This document shows, piece after piece, positions 55,262 through 64,000 of a stretch of 64,000 bases of DNA. The notes beneath the pieces are model-generated. The model saw only the letters and a list, made by a program, of their open reading frames with translations, was not told where the DNA came from and did no database searches. Numbering within the stretch: the first letter of the stretch is position 1; each line of letters opens with the position of its first letter. A program made the position numbers and the translations under genes. The stretch is from Basidiobolus meristosporus CBS 931.73 (taxonomy: Eukaryota > Basidiobolomycota > Basidiobolomycetes > Basidiobolales > Basidiobolaceae), in the NCBI GenBank assembly GCA_002104905.1, contig MCFE01000003.1, forward strand, positions 124,001 to 188,000. The letters run 5' to 3'.

Positions 55262-55801
55262 ATGGCATTCTGGGACGGATTCAACCTTTGGGGAAAGGAT
55301 CCAAAATATGTCCGCGACAGCTTCATTGCTCTCTGGGTCCTCTGGATTGTCTGGAGCCTCCTGCAGATTTGCAGGCACGTTGTTCACTGGAATGATCGCC
55401 ACTTTACCGAAACCTCTGCAACCGGACCTGCAATGCGCGAAAGAGTCGGCTCAACTGAGTCTACTCATCCAACTGTTGAAAGTCAAGCCGCAGCTCCGGC
55501 AACCACAACTACTGTTGCAGCTACACCGGGTCTATCTCCGTTCAGTGCTCGTGTTGCAAGAGCCGAAACACTGGCACGCAATCTGTTCATCACGTTCCTT
55601 TGGGTGTTGGTTGCCAGTGCCCTTGGTTACGGCATTACTCGCGGCGCAATGATTGTGGCCTGGTTGTACTTGGCATTCGCCATTGTGTGGATTGGAGTCG
55701 AATTCGGGGTGTCTCATCCGATCTCAAGGGCAGGCTTTGGTGTGGTTGAGTTTGCCTTTGCCTTAGCCATTATGAGCATTGCTTTCCACTTCGGGTGGTA
55801 G
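55262..55801 (+). CDS. Four-segment membrane protein, subfamily B (B1)
   Basis: A 179-aa intronless protein starting MAFWDGFNLWGKD, the N-terminal signature of subfamily B. Segments at about residues 20-42, 106-127, 129-151 and 155-177. The loop between segments 1 and 2 is long (about 60 residues), Thr/Ala/Ser-rich and carries ERVGSTESTHPTVESQ, shared by all B members. The core ARNLFITFLWVLVASALGYG with ITRGAMI matches subfamily A position by position. It ends FHFGW. A TATA box and an A run directly before the ATG fit a short 5' leader. Divergent from A1, 1.58 kb away. Function unknown. Confidence 0.85.
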   Translation: MAFWDGFNLWGKDPKYVRDSFIALWVLWIVWSLLQICRHVVHWNDRHFTETSATGPAMRERVGSTESTHPTVESQAAAPATTTTVAATPGLSPFSARVARAETLARNLFITFLWVLVASALGYGITRGAMIVAWLYLAFAIVWIGVEFGVSHPISRAGFGVVEFAFALAIMSIAFHFGW

Positions 55802-56340
55802 TTCATTCCCTTTCAGCTAGTGAAACAAATATGTATAGGTATATAATACAGTGCTTAGTAACAATTGTAGTCTGTCAATAAAAGTGATATTCGACATTCA
55901 ATCAGGAATGATAGGATAATGAAAGGCCAAGTCGAACATCTAAGAAACATAGGTGTGCTGCAAAACCAAGTCATCGATTTCCAAAAATGACTCTCAAAGC
56001 CTGTTCCACATGCATTGCTAGTGTACGAGATAAATGGCTAACAAACCTAGGCCGGTGAAACCATGCTTACCAGTACTACTGCGGAGTGGCGGTGACACCC
56101 AAAAACTTTAAGATTTCGGAGTTGGTTCGGGTCATCGACAGTAATTTACCCAAGTTCACCGAGGCAATTCCAAATTTATCGATCACGGGTGGTGAGATAA
56201 TTGCTCACGAAGTTCCATTACTATATTAATCCACGTAGTTGTGATGCTCCTGTCATGGATTACTCAGCTTGGGGTTTTCAAATGATCGATGCTCCAAATC
56301 GAACCGCGGTAAGTCAACGATATGAATTTGTATCCGCATC
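55802..56340. other. B1/A2 spacer
   Basis: About 540 bases with the B1 3' region and A2 upstream sequence. A small frame at 56,201-56,416 has no recognisable relative. Confidence 0.4.
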
Positions 56341-56355
56341 GCCTTTACTTTTTCT

Positions 56356-56362
56356 TATAAAT
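56356..56362 (+). promoter_or_regulatory. TATA box of A2
   Basis: TATAAAT about 65 bases upstream of the A2 ATG. Surrounding sequence does not resemble the A1 promoter. Confidence 0.45.
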
Positions 56363-56426
56363 GTGGGCTTTTGCCTCCATGAGCAGCATTATTCGCCAGT
56401 AAGTTTACATATTTGAATCTTCTAAC

Positions 56427-56888
56427 ATGGACGCAGTTAATCCAAACGCCAGCCCATTCATCTTTGCCGACAACTCCAACGTCCGCAGATCCTTCATCGC
56501 CCTCTTTACCTTCTGGATCGTCTGGGCATTGCTACTCATTGCCGACCATGGATTGGGCTTCATTGGCAACGATGAAACCACCACCGCCACAGCGGCCAAC
56601 TCTGAGAAACCAAGGCGATTTAATGGCACTCGAAGCAACGTTACGCGAGCACAAAAGGTGGCGCGTAATGTGTTCATCACCATGCTGTGGATGATTGTGG
56701 CGAGCACGCTTGGCTTCGGACTCACCCATGGCTCCATGGTTCTGGTCTGGATCTACTTTGCCGTAGGATTGGTGTGGGTGTTGGTGGACATGGTAGTGGT
56801 GCACAGACTCATTGATGCAGCATTCGGGGTGGTGGAGTTTACCTTGGCCTTGGCCGTTATGGGAATCGGCTTCAGCAAGGGCTGGTAA
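56427..56888 (+). CDS. Four-segment membrane protein, subfamily A (A2)
   Basis: A 153-aa protein identical to A1. By my reading the coding sequences match at 461 of 462 bases, and the one change is silent. Homology starts at the ATG and stops within a few bases after the TAA on both sides: the upstream text is TCTTCTAAC here and ACACAATA at A1, and the downstream text diverges after TAAA. Transcription is towards A3, unlike the other A genes, which lie head to head with a B gene. The pattern fits gene conversion of an older paralogue by A1 (or the reverse) limited to coding sequence. Confidence 0.85.
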   Translation: MDAVNPNASPFIFADNSNVRRSFIALFTFWIVWALLLIADHGLGFIGNDETTTATAANSEKPRRFNGTRSNVTRAQKVARNVFITMLWMIVASTLGFGLTHGSMVLVWIYFAVGLVWVLVDMVVVHRLIDAAFGVVEFTLALAVMGIGFSKGW

Positions 56889-57414
56889 ATGTGTGTTCAT
56901 ATATGCCTTGCAATTGTAATTTGAAGATTAGCCCGTTTAAATGTAAATCTTTAAGCAAAGCGTCAATATATTGTCGTAAATAAACAATGTATAAATCCAG
57001 CTTGATTTTATGCTTGTATACTTATAACGACCAGTCTAAACACTTCGATATATCCCTGAGTAGAGCCTGATTATACGTAAAGATATATGTACATTCTACA
57101 AATATCGATCAAACCACCGTGCATTGTTATGTACGAGATACATAAATATGTCAATCACCAACATATTTATAGTAGTCATATAAGAAAGATAAAATCGACA
57201 CAACTTTCTTGAGACTGCATCTTTATACAATAAATTTTTCTATATAAATTATTAAACAACAAAATTCATCCAGTTTGCTCAAGAGCCTAGGCTGGATGTG
57301 AGAAAAGTGAACTTGTACAAGTAAAAAAAGGGTAGTGGTGCATGATATAGGGTGGTAAAATTTCCAACCCGGACACCAGTCGTGCAGTGGGTGGCTATGC
57401 CAATATTAAATTGA
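56889..57414. other. A2/A3 convergent spacer
   Basis: About 525 bases, strongly AT-rich, between two convergent genes. It holds several AATAAA-type words (for example GTAAATAAACAATG near 56,977) that could end either transcript. Confidence 0.45.
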
Positions 57415-57894
57415 CTACCAACCTCTGCTGAAGCCTATGGACATCACAGTCAACGCCAGGCCAAATTCAATCAGCCCTAATGTCGCGTCAATGAGCCAAG
57501 TGTACTCGAAATGAATCAGTCCATTGGCAAGCACAAGGTCAACAAACACCCACACCACCCCAAATGAGAAGTAGATCCAGGTCAGAATCATGGAGCCGTG
57601 GGTGAGTCCCAGTCCCAGCGTGCTGGCCACCAGCATCCACAGCATAGTGATGAACACATTGCGTGCCACCTTCTGGGTGTGGCTGACACTGCAGTGCAAG
57701 CCTCGGAAATGCTTGGTGAGGGATGAGCCAGTGGCTGATGTTTGGTTGTTGCCGGTCGACTCAGATCCTTGGTCAGCGAGCAACAGCAGCGCCCAGATGA
57801 TCCAGAAGATGAAGAGTGCGATGAACGAGTCTCTGATGTTGCGGTTGTCTCCGAGATTGATTGACTCGAGTGCTAGTGTAGTGGTTGCCTTCAT
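57415..57894 (-). CDS. Four-segment membrane protein, subfamily A (A3)
   Basis: A 159-aa protein. Start MKATTTLALES, then NIRDSFIALFIFWIIWALLL (segment 1), a short loop with SESTGNNQTSATGSS, ARNVFITMLWMLVASTLGLG (segment 2), GSMILTWIYFSFGVVWVFVD (segment 3), a loop longer than in A1 (HFEYTWLID) and segment 4, ending GFSRGW. It is almost identical to A4 at 62,223-62,702 (differences at residues 2 and around 130-138). It is head to head with B2, and the pair plus its promoter region recurs at A4/B4. Confidence 0.85.
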   Translation of the reverse strand: MKATTTLALESINLGDNRNIRDSFIALFIFWIIWALLLLADQGSESTGNNQTSATGSSLTKHFRGLHCSVSHTQKVARNVFITMLWMLVASTLGLGLTHGSMILTWIYFSFGVVWVFVDLVLANGLIHFEYTWLIDATLGLIEFGLALTVMSIGFSRGW

Positions 57895-57995
57895 GGTGGA
57901 GTAGAGTAGGACAAAGCAATGTTTCAGTTGTAGTCTAGATGATTGTATGGATTGTACTATTCGATATGTTCCGAGTTACATCATTCTACTGGCCG

Positions 57996-58003
57996 TTTAT
58001 ATA
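57996..58003 (-). promoter_or_regulatory. TATA box of A3
   Basis: TATATAAA on the minus strand about 100 bases before the A3 start, conserved at 62,813-62,820 before A4. Confidence 0.6.
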
Positions 58004-58969
58004 CGATGACATGCTGGTACTTCGTATCCACCCGGCGTTCAAATTGATCGAAGATACCGAGTTCAAGTAGCAGTCATTTTCACCGAGTGTATTTTGGGTA
58101 GCGGGGTGATGTTGAACCGAGTTGGCAGAATGTCAGGGTAAAGACATTGCCAGGCGCATTCACTCACAGCTAGCCTTATCCAATATTAGGATTGTTCGAT
58201 CCGTACCGAGTGGCTTACGATGTGATGAGATTAGCGATCTTCTACTCTTTCCGCATTTCCTCATTGTCTCATTGCCTTGTTAACTTCACTGATGGCCACA
58301 GGAGTCCAGTCACAATGGAGGTAGTGGCATATATGCTCATTGCAGTTCAAGGTAACTTCATCATAATACACGATTGGCACCCATTTACGTCCACCGTTCC
58401 ATGAAATAGGCAATGGTGACATCAACTACATGCAATATCCAGCTAATCGGTGATGAGCCATTATCTCCGTATGGAAGGTGGCTACTTTGGTAGCCGATCA
58501 TTTGTATCGTCACGCTAGCTTCCTCATGCGGAATCCGAGCCTATTTCCATCCTCATCCTGAGCGGGATTTTCGAGTCCGAAACCATTGACTAATGGTTAA
58601 ATCTTACTTCCTTGAACATATCCACATAAGTTAATGACTAAGACGATCCATTGATTGATACGTGAGCCTTCATTTCGAGAATGATCTAATATTTCCCTTG
58701 CAGTTGTGGCCGCGCTGAAAGACACCCGTCTATGTGAGATTACCCAAGAACACCGAGTCTGTCGTGTTATCTTACGGCATTTGGAGAAACCGATTTAATA
58801 TTTATTGCTCATCGTGATCGATCCAACACTCCAGGAAATTACTATACACTTCGTGTAAATCATAGAATCAACCTGATCACAGGAGCAACGCACACTATAT
58901 ACTCTGACTAGAGCGTCACAACAGCACACCACCACTACTTTAACCGCAGCTATCACTTCACAAGAGATC
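58004..58969. promoter_or_regulatory. A3/B2 divergent promoter region (duplicated)
   Basis: About 970 bases closely matching 62,821-63,784. Conserved blocks include CATTTTCACCGAGTGTATTT and CATTATCTCCGTATGGAAGG. The B2 side has a weak TATA-like TTAATATTTAT at 58,795-58,805; the B4 copy has the stronger TATATAA. The 60 bases before the ATG (CACCACTACTTTAACCGCAG) are almost unchanged between the copies. Confidence 0.6.
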
Positions 58970-59512
58970 ATGGCATTCTGGGATACCTTTGACCTTTGGA
59001 GCAAGGATGACTCCTACATTCGGGACTGCTACATCGCTCTGTGGACCTTTTGGATCATCTGGTCACTGCTTCTGTTGGCCAGATATTTCTTCGACTGGAA
59101 GGATCGTCACCTCGTTGCCGCCCCAGGCACCGTGCCGGAGATGCACGAGAGAGTAGGCTCTACGGACTCCACTCATCCAGCAGTGGAGAGTCAAGCCACG
59201 TCACCCGGTGGTGCCTCCCCTGCTGCCACTTCTGAGCCTGCTCTATCACCGCTGGGGGCAAAGGTTGCTCGCGCCGAGTCACTATCACGCAATCTGTTCA
59301 TCACATTCCTTTGGATGTTGACAGCCAGCGCGCTAGGCTATGGCATCACTCGAGGCTCGATGATTGTTGCATGGCTCTACTTCTCGTTTGCAGTGGTGTG
59401 GATTGCAAGTGAGCTGAGCATCACGCATCCAGCGGCAAGAATCGGATTTGGACTCACAGAACTCGGACTAGCTTTGGCAGTCATGGGAATCGCCTTCAAC
59501 TTTGGATGGTGA
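58970..59512 (+). CDS. Four-segment membrane protein, subfamily B (B2)
   Basis: A 180-aa protein starting MAFWDTFDLWSKDDSYIRD. It has the subfamily-B loop (ERVGSTDSTHPAVESQ) extended by Gly/Ala/Pro-rich text, then ARAESLSRNLFITFLWMLTA and GITRGSMIVAWLYFSFAVVW, and a final FNFGW. Cys22 in RDCYIALW replaces the Ser found in other members. Nearly identical to the partial B4 at the window end. Confidence 0.85.
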   Translation: MAFWDTFDLWSKDDSYIRDCYIALWTFWIIWSLLLLARYFFDWKDRHLVAAPGTVPEMHERVGSTDSTHPAVESQATSPGGASPAATSEPALSPLGAKVARAESLSRNLFITFLWMLTASALGYGITRGSMIVAWLYFSFAVVWIASELSITHPAARIGFGLTELGLALAVMGIAFNFGW

Positions 59513-60146
59513 CTAACTCACTGTTAAAAGAACCATATTGTATATTTTAATATAATTTGATTTTCACAATCAGTTATTCAATGCTCAATGAATCTGTTGC
59601 TATCAACAAATCATCTATCGTGTTACGACTGTAAACCGTCAATATCGTTGACATTAATAAAATGGGGTTGTCAGGTCACAGAAAACGCATCATATTATTC
59701 TGTACACTTCATAATTTTGTAATTCTATAAGCTAGATAAGCTAATTTATAAGTTCACTAATAATATTAGAGAACGAATATGAATATTATACTAATAACTA
59801 ACACTGGAATATCAGCGTTAATCATAGTAATTAGCACCAACATTATATTATATTAGTATATCGTACTGCTTACTCACTGCCTCATTCTACCAATGCACAT
59901 TACACTCGTGAAATATAATTTGTCATATGCAATTTTTGCATTAGAATACCAACTAGCTCAATGATTTCCGGAAACCATTCAATAATCAGTTGATTTTTCG
60001 ATAATCTGCTTTGTTTATTTAAACTCTTCGTTGTGTTTCACATGGCTCGATTTGATTAATTTCTTACAATTGAAAATATTAAGCTATACATACTACGAAT
60101 GATACGTTATTGACCTTGGAGCTCTTCATGTGAAGCGCTGCCTCTT
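59513..60146. other. B2/B3 convergent spacer, AT-rich
   Basis: About 630 bases, very rich in TATTA/TAATA words, with no gene. It separates two convergent B genes and has no in-window copy. Confidence 0.45.
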
Positions 60147-60704
60147 TTACCATCCGAACTTGAAGGCAATGCCCATGATGGCCAAGGCAAAGGCAAACTC
60201 GACCACGCCAAAGCCTGCTCTCGAGATTGGATGAGACACGGCAAATTCGACTCCAATCCACACAATGGCGAATGCAAAGTACAGCCAGGCCACGATCATT
60301 GAGCCTCGGGTGATGCCGTAACCAAGGGCACTGGCAACCAACACCCAAAGGAATGTGATGAACAGATTGCGTGCCAATGTCTCTGCCCTAGCCACACTTG
60401 CACCCAGACGGGTGAGGGTAGTGGTGTTGGCAGGAGCGGCTGTGGTGGCAGCGGTCGTGGCTGTAGCTGGTGGAGCAGTTTGACTCTCAACTGCCGGATG
60501 TGTAGACTCGGTAGAGTTGACTCTCTCGCGCATCGCTGGCCCGGTGGCCGGTGTCTCCATGAGGTGGCGATCGTTCCAAGCGAAGAGGTACTTGGCTAGC
60601 TGGAGCAGGCCCCAAACTATCCACAATGTCCAGAGGGCGATGAAGCTGTCGCGAACGTATTTTGGGTCCTTGCCCCAAAGATCGAATCCGTCCCAGAATG
60701 CCAT
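60147..60704 (-). CDS. Four-segment membrane protein, subfamily B (B3)
   Basis: A 185-aa protein, the longest complete copy. MAFWDGFDLWGKDPKYVRDS start, segment 1 at about 20-42, a 65-residue Thr/Ala-rich loop including ERVNSTESTHPAVESQ, then segments at about 112-132, 134-156 and 161-183, ending FKFGW. Closest to B1 by eye. No A partner lies opposite its start: upstream is about 1.5 kb of non-coding sequence before A4, which is on the same strand. A TATA box lies 120 bases upstream. Confidence 0.85.
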   Translation of the reverse strand: MAFWDGFDLWGKDPKYVRDSFIALWTLWIVWGLLQLAKYLFAWNDRHLMETPATGPAMRERVNSTESTHPAVESQTAPPATATTAATTAAPANTTTLTRLGASVARAETLARNLFITFLWVLVASALGYGITRGSMIVAWLYFAFAIVWIGVEFAVSHPISRAGFGVVEFAFALAIMGIAFKFGW

Positions 60705-60823
60705 GTTGTTCAGGAGTGTACGAGAAGTAGTTGATTAGGTATGAGTGCTGTGTTTGTCGCTTTAGTGCTTGACGCTTTATGCTTTGTGCTTTGTGATGTC
60801 GGACTGCCCACTGTGGCCGCTTG

Positions 60824-60831
60824 TTTATATA
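60824..60831 (-). promoter_or_regulatory. TATA box of B3
   Basis: TATATAAA on the minus strand, about 120 bases before the B3 start codon. Confidence 0.6.
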
Positions 60832-62222
60832 GAAGGTGGGATTCTCTTGTCCTACCTTGAGCACGATTATTCAGCTAGCTTATTATTCAACCTGCTCATC
60901 ATCCGACTTTGGTCGGTTTAGGCACTCCCCAATGATGTCATCCTGAATTTGAATCAACCCATCCCCATTCGGATACGAGTCTCGATTGGCTGAAAGGGGA
61001 GCGGGATCATTTGATTGCTTGATGATTAGTTCCGCAAGGAGCCGGCTTCACTGATGATCATCCTCACGCTTCGGTCAAATTCCTCATGCGTTCCGTAGTC
61101 AAACATGAAAATAGGAACGAGCACAAACACATGAACCATCCAGAGATGGAAACCTCCCATTTTCCCGTTACTTCATTCGAATACAGGTCAAGGCACCAAT
61201 GACTAATTCTCCAGTCAGTGCCGCATGACTGTTGATGGGCTCAAGGCAGTATCAGTATTCTTGACATTCTCGCATCGTTGATACTGCCAGTGGCATTCAT
61301 GGCAGTGTCCCAACATCAGCACGGTGAATACCGAGGTGAGCTTGAGATTTTTAAGGTGGAAATGTAGGACATGTTACCGGTCGGATGGATAGAAGTCAAA
61401 AGATAAGTACGTCCCTTGAGAGAATGAGGTATCTCCGGAGTTTGGTGCGTGAGACAGTGGCTGAAACGCTACTACTATAAGTGAGGAGCATTTGGTTGCT
61501 TGGTTTGACCTAGAAGCAATGTTGGTAATCAGGATGTCGTAATGCCTATAAAAATGTGCTCATCTGAACCGAGCATCTTCTGGATCTTTCGATAAAGTAT
61601 GGTGGTTTCGAATATTACAGATCGCTGACCATCACAACCAGGGAGTATATCCTTCTATTTCAAACCTTTGTCCCTAATTCATATATTCAATATGGAAAAA
61701 AGCTACAAATCGGAAGCTTACAACCAAGATCAACGATAGTACTTAATTACTAATGTTTCGAACATACCGGTAAGGTCACTACTTGATACTTCGAATGATT
61801 TTACATACAATAGTCAATACATCTAATAAGATTTCATATGGCGAACATGTATATAGTTGCTGGTTCTGAGGATGGGACAAACATAAATTTACCTGGGATA
61901 AGCAGCATCTATTTTCACATTGAACTTTACCAGCAGTAGGAAAATTTAATGCTGCTTGGTCTCGTAAGAAACTATCACTAATTATAATGCTTGGAACTTA
62001 AATTAATTAATATTGCTAACATCATAGTAAAAAAAGTACACTTTGAGTAAATGGGATTAAACCTCCGATGCCCGTAGAGATTTCAAAATATTATTCAACT
62101 TGGCCGCAATTAGGTTAATATTCTTCACGGTATTTATATTCAAAAGCTTAATATCCAACGTATAAAATAATACATGTAAAATTGCAAATTTAACAAGAAA
62201 TATACATGATGATGGGGAATAT
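60832..62222. other. B3/A4 spacer, no supported gene
   Basis: About 1.4 kb. The half nearer B3 has mixed composition and the half nearer A4 is AT-rich. Only short frames without start or family evidence occur. No copy of this stretch was noticed elsewhere in the window. Confidence 0.4.
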
Positions 62223-62702
62223 TCACCAGCCACGGCTAAAGCCTATGGACATCACAGTCAATGCAAGGCCAAACTCAATTAGTCCAAATGTCGCATCAAT
62301 GAGCCCGGCGTGCTCGAAATGAATCAGTCCATTAGCAAGCACAAGGTCAACAAACACCCACACCACCCCAAATGAGAAGTAGATCCAGGTCAGAATCATG
62401 GAGCCGTGGGTGAGTCCCAGTCCCAGCGTGCTGGCCACAAGCATCCACAGCATAGTGATGAACACATTGCGTGCCACCTTCTGGGTGTGGCTGACACTGC
62501 AGTGCAAGCCTCGGAAATGCTTGGTGAGGGATGAGCCAGTGGCTGATGTTTGGTTGTTGCCGGTCGACTCGGATCCTTGGTCAGCGAGCAATAGCAGCGC
62601 CCAGATGATCCAGAAGATGAAGAGTGCGATGAACGAGTCTCTGATGTTGCGATTGTCCCCGAGATTGATTGACTCGAGTGCTAGTGTAGTGGTTGCCTCC
62701 AT
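62223..62702 (-). CDS. Four-segment membrane protein, subfamily A (A4)
   Basis: A 159-aa near-duplicate of A3. It starts MEATTTLALES (Lys to Glu at residue 2) and has HFEHAGLID where A3 has HFEYTWLID. The last codons differ silently: A3 ends AGC AGA GGT TGG TAG and A4 ends AGC CGT GGC TGG TGA, after which the flanks are unrelated. The duplication breakpoint is thus at the last codons. It pairs head to head with B4. Confidence 0.85.
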   Translation of the reverse strand: MEATTTLALESINLGDNRNIRDSFIALFIFWIIWALLLLADQGSESTGNNQTSATGSSLTKHFRGLHCSVSHTQKVARNVFITMLWMLVASTLGLGLTHGSMILTWIYFSFGVVWVFVDLVLANGLIHFEHAGLIDATFGLIEFGLALTVMSIGFSRGW

Positions 62703-62704
62703 GG

Positions 62705-62727
62705 TAGAGTAGAGTAGAGTAGAGTAG
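62705..62727. repeat. AGAGT pentanucleotide microsatellite
   Basis: Four to five AGAGT units directly upstream of the A4 start codon; the equivalent place before A3 has only about two. It is a length difference between the two copies of the duplicated leader. Confidence 0.7.
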
Positions 62728-62812
62728 GCAGAGCAATGTTTCAGTTGTAGTCTAGATGATAGTATGGATTGTACTATTCGATATGTTCCGAGTTACATCA
62801 TTCTACTGGCCG

Positions 62813-62820
62813 TTTATATA
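62813..62820 (-). promoter_or_regulatory. TATA box of A4
   Basis: TATATAAA on the minus strand, the duplicate of 57,996-58,003. Confidence 0.6.
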
Positions 62821-63784
62821 CGATGACATGCTGGTACTCCGTATCCACCCGGCGTTCGAATTGATCGAAGATACCGAGTTCAAGTAGCAGTCATTTTCAC
62901 CGAGTGTATTTTGGGTAGCGGGGTGATGTTGAACCGAGTTGGCAGAATGTCAGGGTAATGACATTGCCAGATGTATTTACTCGTAGCTGACCATATCCAA
63001 TATTAGCATTGTCCGATCTGTATCGAGTGGCTTACCATGTGATGAGATTACCGATCTTCTACTCTTTCCGCATTTCCTCATTGTCTCATTGCCTTGTCAA
63101 CTTCACTGCCGGCCATAATAGCCCAGCCACAATGGGGTGGTGGCATTGCTACTCAATTCAGTTCAGGGCAAGAGCATTCGGATACGTGATCTTCACCTAT
63201 ACATGTGCACATCTTCCACGAAATAGGCAACGGTGACATCAACTACTTGCAATATCCGGTTAATCGGTCATGAGCCATTATCTCCGTATGGAAGGTGGCC
63301 ACTTTGATGGCCGATCATTTGTATCGTCACGCCAGATTCCTAACTCGGAATACCGGTCTATTTCCATCACTATCCTGTGAGGGATTTTCGAGTCCGAAAC
63401 CATTGACTAATGGTTAAATCCTGCTTCCTTGAACTCGTCTGCATTAGTAAACGACTAAGACAGACCTTCGCTTGATACTGCACTCTGCATTTCAAGAATG
63501 CTCTGATATTCTTTCGTGGTTGTAGCATCGTTGGCAGTTGCCGGTCCATGAAATTAGCCCAGCAACACTGTGTCCACCGGATTATCGTATGGCACTTGGG
63601 GAGGCTCATTTAGTATATAATGCTCATCGGGATCGAGCCAACACTCCAGGAAAATACTATACACTTTGTGTAAATCATAGAATCAACCTGATCACAGGAG
63701 CAACGCACACTATATACTCTGACTAGAGCGTCACAACAGCACACCACCACTACTTTAACCGCAGCTACCACTTCACAAGAGATC
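62821..63784. promoter_or_regulatory. A4/B4 divergent promoter region (duplicate)
   Basis: Second copy of the 58,004-58,969 region, collinear with scattered substitutions and small indels. The TATATAA at 63,614-63,620 faces B4. Conservation of the whole bidirectional region suggests that both copies may still be expressed. Confidence 0.6.
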
Positions 63785-64000
63785 ATGGCATTCTGGGATA
63801 CCTTTGACCTTTGGAGCAAGGATGACTCCTACATTCGGGACTGCTACATCGCTCTGTGGACCTTTTGGATCACCTGGTCACTGCTTCTGTTGGCCAGATA
63901 TTTCTTCGACTGGAAGGATCGTCACCTCGTTGCCGCCCCAGGCACCGTGCCGGAGATGCACGAGAGAGTAGGCTCCACGGACTCCACTCATCCAGCAGTG
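63785..64000 (+). CDS. Four-segment membrane protein, subfamily B (B4), partial
   Basis: The start at 63,785 and 72 codons are present; the window ends inside the loop (THPAV). The sequence matches B2 nearly base for base, with one amino-acid change (FWITW for FWIIW). The remainder lies beyond the window. Confidence 0.82.
   Translation, partial: MAFWDTFDLWSKDDSYIRDCYIALWTFWITWSLLLLARYFFDWKDRHLVAAPGTVPEMHERVGSTDSTHPAV

Noticed and set aside
55532-55717. Antisense frames inside the four-segment membrane genes, such as 53202-53579, 56532-56900 and 55532-55717
   Set aside because: They are shadows of the sense genes. Their conservation between A1 and A2 follows from the DNA identity, and they are not conserved between more distant members.
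1-64000. CRISPR arrays, bacterial operons, riboswitches or tRNA/rRNA genes
   Set aside because: No regularly spaced short repeats, no Shine-Dalgarno-led operons and no cloverleaf or rRNA sequence that I could recognise. The window is clearly eukaryotic.

Overview
This window is eukaryotic and looks fungal. It has short introns with GT..AG ends, LTR retrotransposons, a GH17 glucanase and a 7TM receptor, and conserved nuclear genes (UTP21, an F-box/LRR protein, a 2-Cys peroxiredoxin, an ABITRAM homologue). A retroelement-packed genome with GH17, ABITRAM and rhodopsin-like receptors would suit an early-diverging filamentous fungus, for example in Zoopagomycota or Mucoromycota. That placement is inference.

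Bases 1 to about 40,000 are an island of decayed, nested transposons with no host gene I can support. Five groups recur. (i) Ty1/copia family 'copia-A' has 369-bp LTRs. (ii) Ty3/gypsy has 369-bp LTRs; two near-complete copies sit inside one copia-A element and one of them carries an inverted solo LTR. (iii) A second Ty1/copia family, 'copia-B', has 341-349-bp LTRs; two insertions keep perfect 5-bp target duplications (AAATA and TTAGG). (iv) A 2.57-kb Harbinger-like DNA transposon sits in the gag region of one copia-B element with an ATT target duplication. (v) A tnp2-type (CACTA-like) transposon is present in several pieces; one copy has inverted terminal repeats of about 385 bp and two divergent ORFs. 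Nearly every transposon reading frame is broken by stops, frameshifts or deletions.

From about 40.5 to 53 kb the composition looks different and genes are compact: membrane-anchored GH17 glucanase (+), 7TM receptor (-), unrecognised coiled-coil protein (+), ABITRAM homologue (-), 2-Cys peroxiredoxin (-), F-box/LRR protein (+) and UTP21 (-). Introns can be placed in five of these seven from consensus splice sites and reading phase. The F-box/LRR gene and UTP21 each carry one single-base frameshift in otherwise conserved coding sequence, so assembly error must be excluded before calling them pseudogenes.

From about 53.2 kb to the window end lies the most unusual part: at least eight intronless genes (one cut by the window edge) for a small protein family I do not recognise. 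The proteins are predicted to have four membrane segments and all complete copies end in Gly-Trp. They fall into subfamily A (153-159 aa) and subfamily B (179-185 aa, starting MAFWD), and three A/B pairs are arranged head to head. Two A genes in opposite orientation differ at only one base over the whole coding sequence while their flanks are unrelated. One divergent A/B pair has been duplicated as a unit about 4.8 kb away. This is an actively duplicating and converting gene cluster and is the best candidate here for something undescribed.
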